NCBI GenBank assembly: GCA_003485825.1
Contig: DNHN01000203.1
Location: forward strand, 2,079-9,315
From: Bacteroidota bacterium
GTDB taxonomy: Bacteria; Bacteroidota; Bacteroidia; NS11-12g; UBA9320
Direction: 5' to 3'
Length of the DNA: 7,237 bases
How positions within the stretch are numbered: position 1 is the first letter of the stretch; every line of letters starts with the position of its first letter. Of the stretch, positions 1 to 5,979 are shown in pieces. The notes under the pieces are model-generated. The model had not been told where the DNA came from and made no database searches. It saw nothing but the letters and a program-made list of their open reading frames with translations. Made by a program: the position numbers and the translations under genes.

Positions 1-7
1 TAGATAT

Positions 8-45
8 AAAAAGGGGCTTGAAGATTTATCTTCAAGCCCCTTTTT
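8..45 (-). terminator. Rho-independent terminator after the NAD kinase operon, probably bidirectional
   Basis: A perfect inverted repeat: the left arm AAAAAGGGGCTTGAAGA (8-24) pairs with all 17 bases of 29-45 around a 4-base loop TTTA. The GC-rich core GGGGCTTG/CAAGCCCC is flanked by an A tract on one side and a T tract on the other, so the hairpin is followed by a U run on whichever strand is read. It lies about 40 bp beyond the NAD kinase stop codon (87-89) and so most simply ends the minus-strand operon. It could also end a plus-strand gene lying left of the window. The remaining bases (46-86) show no gene. Confidence 0.93.
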
Positions 46-86
46 GTTAAAGCTAATTGGTACTATACCAGATGGCTTTAAGGGTA

Positions 87-968
87 TTAGCCCTCGTCTC
101 GTCTATCCGCACCCCAGAGGAGTTTATTGCGAATGGTTTCCATATAGGTAGTTCCTGAGAGTTGTATCATAGTGAAGTTAAACTCCGCTTGCTTGAGACT
201 TAGCTTGGTATTAGCAGGTACTATAAATGAACGAGAGTCTAAGGTGATAAGTACGGTATCTGCCCGTCCGCTGGTTTCTATTTCGAGCACCGTAAGATCT
301 GGGATTACGATTGGCCTTACCGTTAGATTATGGGCAGCTATAGGAGTGATAGCGAACGATTTACTCCCAGGGAATATCAGTGGTCCGCCACAGCTCAGGG
401 AATATCCAGACGATCCTGTCGGTGTAGCTACTATCAGACCATCTGCCCAGTAATTATTTAAAAAATGTCCGTTGAGGTGAGTCTTCACGGTGATCATCGC
501 AGACGTATCTCGTTTCTGTACCACAAAGTCATTCAGTGCATAAGGGAACGCATTGATTTCGTCGATATCCGATTCTATCTTGAGCAGTACACGTTTCTCT
601 ATATTTGTTTTTCCTTCTTTTAGCGCTATAAGAGCTTCTTCTACCTCATTCATTTGAATATTGGCCAAGAATCCAAGCCTACCCAGGTTTACTCCCATTA
701 CTGGCAATCCGCTATCTTTTACGAGTAGTAGCGTGTCTAGTGCGGTACCGTCTCCTCCTAAACTAATCAGACAGCTGAAATTTCGAGGAGTTAGACTAGA
801 ATCAGTACAAGAGTCGCACGTGATGTCATAGGTTTCTTTTAAGAAAGCACCATAGCTCTTACTAAGCTCATATTCAATATTTTGTCTATCTAATATGGAG
901 ATAAAGTTTTGATAAAAAGCTTTGAAATTTTTCGTTTTGATAGGTCTACCGTACAGTGCTACTTTCAT
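87..968 (-). CDS. nadK: NAD kinase (ATP-NAD kinase, NadK/PpnK family)
   Basis: Phosphorylates NAD to NADP in the cytosol and so supplies the cell's NADP(H) pool. The 293-residue product has the family signatures in order: GGDGT at 71-75 (nucleotide-binding and catalytic Asp), NLGRLGF at 94-100, the Asn-Asp pair at 146-147, ADGL at 175-178, and TPTGSSGYS at 182-190 followed by LSCGGP. The length matches bacterial NAD kinases. The ATG at 966-968 is chosen because it gives the usual N-terminus (MKVALYGRP) and follows the stop of the upstream Omp85 gene by one base (TAA-T-ATG). A start 36 bases further upstream is open but would extend into the Omp85 coding sequence. It is the last gene of the four-gene minus-strand cluster and is followed by the hairpin terminator at 8-45. 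Coupled translation with the gene before it is inferred from the spacing. Confidence 0.96.
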   Translation of the reverse strand: MKVALYGRPIKTKNFKAFYQNFISILDRQNIEYELSKSYGAFLKETYDITCDSCTDSSLTPRNFSCLISLGGDGTALDTLLLVKDSGLPVMGVNLGRLGFLANIQMNEVEEALIALKEGKTNIEKRVLLKIESDIDEINAFPYALNDFVVQKRDTSAMITVKTHLNGHFLNNYWADGLIVATPTGSSGYSLSCGGPLIFPGSKSFAITPIAAHNLTVRPIVIPDLTVLEIETSGRADTVLITLDSRSFIVPANTKLSLKQAEFNFTMIQLSGTTYMETIRNKLLWGADRRDEG

Positions 969-969
969 A

Positions 970-2349
970 TTAGATCGCTTTTTTAAAGTGTACAAAGAAA
1001 CCACCTTCCTGTAAACTGTTCAAACTATATTCTAATCTGAGTAGTCTATCGTTATAAAAGAGTGTATTAATGCCGAACCCTGTGGAGTAGATGAGGCCAT
1101 TGTTTAGTTGGTTACTTGGAGGGGCGTTGCTGAGCTGACTGTACGCACCTTCAGAGTACGCTTCTAGATATACTTGGAGGGGCAGTCTTTTGTAGTTCTG
1201 TATGGGAATGAATGGGAGCTTGATGTTTTTTTCTATAACAAGATAGCGCACTGCGGTATTGATTTTAAGCCCACGAGTACCGTCTATAACGTAGTGCTCG
1301 AATCCGCGGACGAGTTCATCGTATCCTAACATTTGGCGGTCTGAGTAGGGCGCATTCGTGTTACTGTTTAGCTCTGTATGCATGGCTAAAGCAGAACTTA
1401 GTTTTGGCGTCAGATGGTTGAATATTTGCGCTTTTGCTGAAACAAAAATATTGGGCTCTAGGGTGTTGTTTTGCCAGGCATTTGCTCCGGCTTTCAGGGC
1501 AAGATATCGGCCGTTGGTAGGATAAAAAATATTGTCACGTGTATCATTTTCGAGCTTCATGTAAGCGGAATACGTGCGTTGGTGCCGTAAATTATTTACG
1601 AAATAGTCATTGACAGGCACACTCGTGTCTAACTGACCTTGCTCATAGGTGATACCATAATATATTCGTGTAAATGGATTTAGTCTTTTGGTTAGTTCTA
1701 CATAAGACTTGGTCTCGGTGATTAGGTTTTTACGCCCATTTTTATAAAACTGAAGGCTATCATTTCTAGTTTCGTACCATACCTCATTTTGTGAAGAGTG
1801 TGCTATCGATGTATTGATTCCCCATTGCGTGTGTTTACTTATAAATGGAATTCTATATTCTACGGCGATCATAGTGTTGTATCCAGTCTTGAGCCTGGTT
1901 TTCAGGGTATGGTTCCTGCCAAATAGGTTGTAGTTAAAGACATACAGACCGTAGTTTGTGCGATCGGGATCGAATTTAAAATTACCCCAGACATTGAAGT
2001 TTCTATCACTGAATTCCACGAAAGGGATAGGCCAGACGTACCATTTTTCAATTACAGTAACGTGTAGGCGGCATCCAGTGGACGGCGTGTCATTGAGGGC
2101 AATGCTTACCTCATTAAATAGGTTTAGGTTTAGAATTCGCTGTTCAGATTTGAGGATTAAGTCGTGAATATTTTCCGGGCCATTTTCTGGATATTCTTTT
2201 CCTACTTGAACAAGCATTTCCCGCAGGATTACGAAATCCTTGGTTTTTTTGTTCCCGCTAATGGTTATTTCATTTACCAATTGCAAAGCACTAAAGCTCT
2301 GAAAACCAATAAATAATATGTAAACCAGTATGAATAATCTACAGGTCAA
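970..2349 (-). CDS. Single-POTRA Omp85/BamA-TamA-type outer-membrane beta-barrel protein
   Basis: A 459-residue probable outer-membrane protein. Residues 1-20 look like a signal peptide (Arg4, hydrophobic core LFILVYILFIGF, cleavage near residues 20-22). Residues 23-103 read as one POTRA domain: EITISGNKKTKDFVILREML, then NLFNEV and a final strand ending in VIEKW. From about 105 to the end, alternating aromatic and polar segments suggest a 16-strand barrel. It carries the Omp85 hallmarks DTRDNIFYPTNG (269-280) and VRGF (347-350, the lid-loop motif), and ends in FFVHFKKAI. BamA normally has five POTRAs and TamA three, so this is a reduced paralogue, not BamA itself. Family members insert or move proteins or lipids at the outer membrane; the substrate here is unknown. 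The only usable start is TTG at 2347-2349, since a stop lies three codons upstream and the next in-frame Met is residue 45, past the signal peptide. It overlaps the CBS gene by 11 bp. Confidence 0.86.
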   Translation of the reverse strand: MTCRLFILVYILFIGFQSFSALQLVNEITISGNKKTKDFVILREMLVQVGKEYPENGPENIHDLILKSEQRILNLNLFNEVSIALNDTPSTGCRLHVTVIEKWYVWPIPFVEFSDRNFNVWGNFKFDPDRTNYGLYVFNYNLFGRNHTLKTRLKTGYNTMIAVEYRIPFISKHTQWGINTSIAHSSQNEVWYETRNDSLQFYKNGRKNLITETKSYVELTKRLNPFTRIYYGITYEQGQLDTSVPVNDYFVNNLRHQRTYSAYMKLENDTRDNIFYPTNGRYLALKAGANAWQNNTLEPNIFVSAKAQIFNHLTPKLSSALAMHTELNSNTNAPYSDRQMLGYDELVRGFEHYVIDGTRGLKINTAVRYLVIEKNIKLPFIPIQNYKRLPLQVYLEAYSEGAYSQLSNAPPSNQLNNGLIYSTGFGINTLFYNDRLLRLEYSLNSLQEGGFFVHFKKAI

Positions 2350-2989
2350 TGTATTTCATTAATGACTGAAAGCGTCGTTCTACGTTTTCTTTGTAATCGT
2401 CATCACCAAATGCTGCAATAGTCTCATAACCATAACGTTGGAGTCCGATAATTATTCTTTCTGCATGCTGCGTATTGAGCTTTAGACTTGCTCGAATGCG
2501 TCCACTCTCCTTTAGGTTAGTAAGCCATAGGCCGAGCAGTTGAGACCCTTCTCCCTCTATAATGCGAGCTACTTCACTGCTGGAATATTGATGTGCAGCC
2601 ATTTCTACTATAAGCACAGCGCCAGATTGCTCTACGGTCAAGGATTTTGCTAAGCCTTCAAGGACGAGGGTTTTGGTAATAATACCTGTCCACTCTAAGT
2701 TTTCGCCGAGTACACAACATACGTTGGCTCTAGATGCGTTGAAAATATGCAGAACATCAATGAGGTGCGAGTTGTAGTATACACTCGTAAAACCAGGCTC
2801 AACAAGGGTGTGAATAGTATCTTCTTGGCTGTGGATGCATTCATCCAATAGTACGGTACCATACAGTTTACCATCACGCATTACAGGAAGCTCGTAGCAT
2901 AGATTGTCAAACATGACTTCTATACATTCCTTTCTATTAGATGTTTCATCAATGGGATGAATGGGTGATATGTGGTCTGATACTATCAT
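2339..2989 (-). CDS. CBS-domain protein with probable ACT-like C-terminal domain
   Basis: A 216-residue soluble protein. Residues about 5-50 and 57-112 read as two CBS motifs: PVMRDGKLYGTVLLDEC in the first, and SRANVCCVLGENLEWTGIITKTLVL, ending in the usual beta-strand plus helix, in the second. A paired CBS module normally binds adenine nucleotides. Residues 120-200 (GAVLIVEMAAHQYSSSEVARIIEGEG and following strands) resemble an ACT-like ligand-binding fold. There is no attached enzyme or transporter domain, so it is probably a stand-alone sensor. Proteins of this design are found next to NAD kinase in many Bacteroidota, which suggests, without proving, a link to nucleotide or NADP status. 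It starts at ATG 2987-2989, 16 bp after the amidotransferase gene, and its last 11 bases overlap the Omp85 gene start. Its ligand is not evident from the sequence. Confidence 0.87.
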   Translation of the reverse strand: MIVSDHISPIHPIDETSNRKECIEVMFDNLCYELPVMRDGKLYGTVLLDECIHSQEDTIHTLVEPGFTSVYYNSHLIDVLHIFNASRANVCCVLGENLEWTGIITKTLVLEGLAKSLTVEQSGAVLIVEMAAHQYSSSEVARIIEGEGSQLLGLWLTNLKESGRIRASLKLNTQHAERIIIGLQRYGYETIAAFGDDDYKENVERRFQSLMKYIDL

Positions 2990-3005
2990 TTACTGATTTA
3001 ACAAC

Positions 3006-3599
3006 TTACGTGGTAGCAAGTTTAGTACGATGCAAAGTAAAGCAAGATAGCCAATTATCTATAATAGTAAGTCCGTGTGATGTCAAAATAGCCTCTGGAT
3101 GAAACTGAACTGCCCAGATAGGGAGACTTTCATGTGCGATAGCCATGGGCTCGTATTTAGCAGTACGTGCCACAACAGTTAAAGGTGTATCCTCCAAGTC
3201 TATAAGTAGTAGAGAGTGATATCTACATACGTCAAGCGGTTCTGTGATGTGGTTGAATATCGGATGTTGGTCGTCATACTGGATTTCATCTTTTTTGCCG
3301 TGCATCGGGAAAGAAGCTCGTGCTAATGTAGCTCCAAAATGAATACCTATGGCTTGCATGCCCAGACAAACACCGAAAATAGGCAACTTGTCGTGGTACT
3401 GCTGTATAATGTCCATTAGGCTTCCAGCGCTTTCAGGTGTGCCGGGACCTGGCGACAATATGATTCCAGCGTATTTTTCGCCAATAGTAGGTACATCTAT
3501 CTCGTCGTTTCGCACTACTTCCACCTCAGCACCACACCGTACGAAATAGTCGTACAAGTTGTAGGTAAACGAGTCGTAATTATCCAGCAAGAGAATCAT
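3006..3599 (-). CDS. pabA/trpG: Glutamine amidotransferase, aminodeoxychorismate/anthranilate synthase component II
   Basis: The class I glutamine amidotransferase subunit that releases ammonia from glutamine for the chorismate-using partner: PabB (folate route) or TrpE (tryptophan route). The 197-residue product begins with the classic MILLLDNYDSFTYNL, followed by SPGPGTPE at 49-56, the nucleophile elbow GVCLGMQ with Cys78, MHGKK at 99-103 and QFHPEA with His167 and Glu169. The catalytic triad is therefore complete and the length is normal. ATG 3597-3599 is chosen because family members usually start exactly at MILL. An in-frame ATG at 3627-3629 would add ten residues (MSHKNRLFCS) and cannot be excluded. 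No Shine-Dalgarno site precedes either. No trpE, trpD, pabB or pabC lies nearby, so tryptophan and folate roles cannot be separated; many bacteria share one subunit for both. It is the first gene of the minus-strand cluster. Confidence 0.93.
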   Translation of the reverse strand: MILLLDNYDSFTYNLYDYFVRCGAEVEVVRNDEIDVPTIGEKYAGIILSPGPGTPESAGSLMDIIQQYHDKLPIFGVCLGMQAIGIHFGATLARASFPMHGKKDEIQYDDQHPIFNHITEPLDVCRYHSLLLIDLEDTPLTVVARTAKYEPMAIAHESLPIWAVQFHPEAILTSHGLTIIDNWLSCFTLHRTKLATT

Positions 3600-3628
3600 A
3601 CTGCAAAAGAGACGGTTTTTATGTGACA

Positions 3629-3659
3629 TTTAATAGTTTAATTGGGAATATTACGTTTG
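3629..3659 (+). promoter_or_regulatory. Putative Bacteroidota-type promoter for the fused E1 gene
   Basis: TACGTTTG at 3652-3659 matches the Bacteroidota -7 consensus TAnnTTTG at every fixed position. TTTA at 3629-3632, 19 bp upstream, could serve as a weak -33 element (consensus TTTG or TTG). Transcription would start near 3663-3667, leaving a leader of about 30 nt before the ATG at 3695. The site lies in the 65-95 bp divergent gap between the amidotransferase and E1 genes. I found no equivalent TAnnTTTG match on the minus strand for the left-hand operon. Confidence 0.5.
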
Positions 3660-3694
3660 GCTATCAATAATTCCGTTTAATTCGTGAACGCAAT

Positions 3695-5671
3695 ATGAAT
3701 TTTGAAAAGTATAACCAGTATGATGTTGGGGAGCTAGCAAGAATCTACGAGGCGCTCGTCAAGCCGCGTATGATAGAGGAAAAGATGCTCAAACTTCTTA
3801 GGCAGGGACAGGTGAGCAAGTGGTTTAGTGGCATAGGTCAAGAGGCCATTGCAGTAGGCGCTACGTTAGCCTTAGAGCAAGACGAATACATCATGCCGCT
3901 GCATCGCAATTTAGGGGTATTTACCACAAGGGGAATACCCTTCAAAAAACTACTTCACCAGTGGCAGGGGAATATTGGTGGGTTCACGAAGGGAAGGGAT
4001 CGGTCTTTTCATTTTGGCACCAATGAGTACCATATTGCAGGAATGATTTCACATCTCGGTGCGATGTTGAGTGTGGCAGACGGTGTGGCATTGGCCAATG
4101 CTTTAGATAATACGGGCAAAGTAACCTTAGCTTTTAGCGGAGATGGAGGTACGAGTGAAGGTGAATTTCACGAAGCTGTAAATCTTGCTGCCGTATGGGA
4201 TCTACCAGTTATCTTTTTGGTGGAAAATAATGGCTATGGACTAAGTACACCGAGTAGTGACCAGTTTAGATGTGTGAATATAGCAGATAAGGGAGTAGGT
4301 TATGGCATAGCAAGTAAGACCATAGACGGCAATAATATTCTAGAAGTCTATACAGAGATAAGTCAGATAGCCAGTGATTTACGCAAAAACCCTCGGCCGT
4401 TTTTACTGGAGTGTAAAACGTTTAGAATGAGGGGGCATGAGGAAGCTAGTGGGACGAAGTACGTGCCACAGGAGCTGATGGATGAATGGGCGAAAAAAGA
4501 CCCAATTTCAAATTTGGAAACCTACTTACTGGTCAATAAGTTGGTTTCGGCAGCGGAGATAGTGAAAATTAAAGATGCTATTAACGAGGAGATAAACGAA
4601 GGTGTAGAAATACTAAAACAGCCAGAAACTATAGCTGTAAGTACGGAGATAGAGGTCGGTGATGTGTATATGCCTTACACTCCGCAAGTAGTTGAAAAGC
4701 AGGGAGAAAAAACGGAAATACGTTTTATAGACGCCATACAAGACGGTTTGCGATTGGCCATGCGGAAGTACGATAATCTTGTGCTCATGGGCCAGGATAT
4801 TGCCGAGTACGGAGGGGTGTTTAAAATTACAGATGGTTTCGTAGATGAGTTTGGGGTAGGAAGAGTGAGAAATACGCCTATTTGCGAAGCTGCGCCATTG
4901 GGAGCGGCTCTCGGATTATCTATGGGAGGAAAAAAGGCTATGGTGGAAATGCAGTTTGCGGATTTCGTGAGTTGTGGTTTTAATCAGATAGCCAATAACT
5001 TAGCAAAGACTTACTACCGCTGGGGACAAAACAGCGATGTGGTAATTCGTATGCCAACAGGCGGCGGAGCTGCAGCAGGACCGTTTCACAGTCAGAGCAA
5101 TGAAGCGTGGTTTTTTCACTTACCAGGACTGAAAATAGTGTACCCAAGCACTCCTTCAGATGCGAAAGGATTGCTTCTTGCTGCTTTTGACGATCCAAAT
5201 CCTGTACTGTTCTTTGAGCATAAGGGGATGTACCGAAGCCTGCGGGAAGAAGTGTACTCAGGCGAGTATACCACAGAAATAGGAAAAGCAAGATGGGTGA
5301 GAGAAGGAGAAGAGTTGACCTTCATCACCTACGGACTTGCAGTGCAATGGTGCGAAGAAGTGGCAGAGGAACTTGGCGTAGACGCTACTATCTTAGATTT
5401 AAGAACACTCTTGCCTTGGGATAAGGAAGCTGTGAAAGAGGCCGTAGCTAAATCTGGAAAAGTAATGGTGGTACACGAAGACACCTTAGAAGGGGGCATA
5501 GGCGGGGAGATAGCAGCTTGGATAGGGGAACATTGCTTTACCAATTTAGATGCACCCGTTATGCGGGTAGGTAGTCTGGATACTCCTATTCCTTTCAATG
5601 CAGACTTAGAAGTGAATTTTATGGGTAGGAGTAGGTTGTACACTAAGGTGAAGGAGTTAATGGAGTGGTAA
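3695..5671 (+). CDS. Fused E1 alpha/beta subunit of a 2-oxo acid dehydrogenase, branched-chain type
   Basis: A thiamine-diphosphate E1 that decarboxylates a 2-oxo acid and passes the acyl group to the lipoyl arm of E2. In this 658-residue protein the two E1 chains are joined. Alpha part, about 1-325: a lipoyl-complex-type start (RMIEEKML), MPLHRN at 67-72, the ThDP/Mg motif from GDG at 149-151 to NN at 178-179 (SGDGGTSEGEFHEA), and GHEEASGTKY at 247-256, equivalent to the mammalian phosphorylation loop. A short linker follows near 325-340. Beta part, about 341-658: ICEAAPLG with the expected catalytic Glu398, HSQSNEAWFFHLPGLK with His465, DLRTLLPWD at 568-576 and VHEDTLEGGIGGEI near 593-606. 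Fused E1 chains of this size are common in Bacteroidota and usually annotated 2-oxoisovalerate dehydrogenase. Substrate preference (branched-chain, pyruvate or acetoin) cannot be settled, as no E2 or E3 gene is adjacent. It starts at ATG 3695, probably monocistronic. Confidence 0.93.
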   Translation: MNFEKYNQYDVGELARIYEALVKPRMIEEKMLKLLRQGQVSKWFSGIGQEAIAVGATLALEQDEYIMPLHRNLGVFTTRGIPFKKLLHQWQGNIGGFTKGRDRSFHFGTNEYHIAGMISHLGAMLSVADGVALANALDNTGKVTLAFSGDGGTSEGEFHEAVNLAAVWDLPVIFLVENNGYGLSTPSSDQFRCVNIADKGVGYGIASKTIDGNNILEVYTEISQIASDLRKNPRPFLLECKTFRMRGHEEASGTKYVPQELMDEWAKKDPISNLETYLLVNKLVSAAEIVKIKDAINEEINEGVEILKQPETIAVSTEIEVGDVYMPYTPQVVEKQGEKTEIRFIDAIQDGLRLAMRKYDNLVLMGQDIAEYGGVFKITDGFVDEFGVGRVRNTPICEAAPLGAALGLSMGGKKAMVEMQFADFVSCGFNQIANNLAKTYYRWGQNSDVVIRMPTGGGAAAGPFHSQSNEAWFFHLPGLKIVYPSTPSDAKGLLLAAFDDPNPVLFFEHKGMYRSLREEVYSGEYTTEIGKARWVREGEELTFITYGLAVQWCEEVAEELGVDATILDLRTLLPWDKEAVKEAVAKSGKVMVVHEDTLEGGIGGEIAAWIGEHCFTNLDAPVMRVGSLDTPIPFNADLEVNFMGRSRLYTKVKELMEW

Positions 5672-5686
5672 TACACTGTCACTATC

Positions 5687-5717
5687 TTTAATTAATCCAA
5701 ATAAAAACACATCTTTG
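5687..5717 (+). promoter_or_regulatory. Putative Bacteroidota-type promoter for feoAB
   Basis: CATCTTTG at 5710-5717 matches the -7 consensus TAnnTTTG with one mismatch. TTTA at 5687-5690 lies 19 bp upstream as a weak -33 element, the same spacing as at the E1 promoter. A second near-match, TATCTTTA at 5683-5690, overlaps that upstream element. If the first is used, transcription starts only a few bases before the feoA GTG (5728). No terminator-like hairpin separates E1 from feoA, so read-through from E1 is also possible. Confidence 0.4.
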
Positions 5718-5727
5718 CGGTACGCAA
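5715..5727. promoter_or_regulatory. Short inverted repeat overlapping the feoA promoter and abutting the start codon
   Basis: TTGCG-GTA-CGCAA is a perfect 5-bp inverted repeat with a 3-base centre. It begins in the last bases of the putative -7 element and ends immediately before the GTG start of feoA. Its position would suit an operator or a small hairpin masking the start. It does not resemble the usual Fur box or the DtxR/IdeR operator as I know them. A repeat this short can arise by chance. Confidence 0.25.
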
Positions 5728-5967
5728 GTGAAACTTACCGAATTGCACATAGGACAAATCGCCAGAATACAGTCTGTAGCTGAATCCCAATTTAAGGAAA
5801 AGCTGCAAGAAATGGGATGTATTCCTGGCTCACTTATCAAGCCGATACTCAAAGCACCGTTTGGAGACCCTATAGCCTATGAGCTGGAGGAGTACACACT
5901 CAGTATGCGAAAGCAGGAGGCAGATACCGTAGAAGTTAGAGTATTAGATCCACTTTTTTCTAGTTAA
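5728..5967 (+). CDS. feoA: FeoA, small SH3-like protein of the ferrous iron transporter
   Basis: A 79-residue cytosolic protein with an SH3-like fold that partners FeoB in Fe(II) uptake, probably by contacting its cytosolic domain. Family landmarks are the opening MKLTELHIGQ, LQEMGCIPGS at 26-35 (the loop usually read L-x-x-L/M-G-x-x-P-G), PFGDPIAYEL at 44-53 and LSMRKQEADTVEV at 58-70. The length is normal for a free-standing FeoA, in contrast to the FeoA-FeoB fusions known from other Bacteroidota. The start is GTG at 5728: no ATG lies between it and an in-frame stop at 5689-5691, and it gives the expected N-terminus. No Shine-Dalgarno site is visible. feoB follows after 12 bp, so the two are almost surely co-transcribed. 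Confidence 0.93.
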   Translation: MKLTELHIGQIARIQSVAESQFKEKLQEMGCIPGSLIKPILKAPFGDPIAYELEEYTLSMRKQEADTVEVRVLDPLFSS

Positions 5968-5979
5968 TCAATTACACAG

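Noticed and set aside
81..94. Small inverted repeat AGGG-TATTAG-CCCT at the NAD kinase stop
   Set aside because: Only four pairs and no T tract; the strong hairpin at 8-45 explains termination.
172..453. Plus-strand open frame of 93 codons inside the NAD kinase gene
   Set aside because: It lies wholly antisense to well-conserved NAD kinase motifs, has low-complexity Ser/Ile content and no recognisable domain.
2695..2877. Minus-strand open frame in another frame of the CBS gene
   Set aside because: It overlaps the CBS coding frame entirely and lacks any start context or domain.
3045..3060. Inverted repeat AGATA...TATCT near the end of the amidotransferase gene
   Set aside because: Five AT-rich pairs within coding sequence, expected by chance in DNA of this composition.
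3604..3611. Minus-strand CTCTTTTG as a -7 element for the amidotransferase operon
   Set aside because: Two mismatches to TAnnTTTG and only five bases from the preferred ATG, with no partner element at the right distance.
4980..5328. Two overlapping minus-strand open frames inside E1
   Set aside because: Both are antisense to the conserved HSQS/HLPGLK region of E1, overlap each other and resemble no known protein.
5329..5682. Minus-strand open frame of 117 codons antisense to the E1 3' end
   Set aside because: It mirrors conserved E1-beta codons, has Ser/Thr-rich composition typical of shadow frames, and no promoter or family match.
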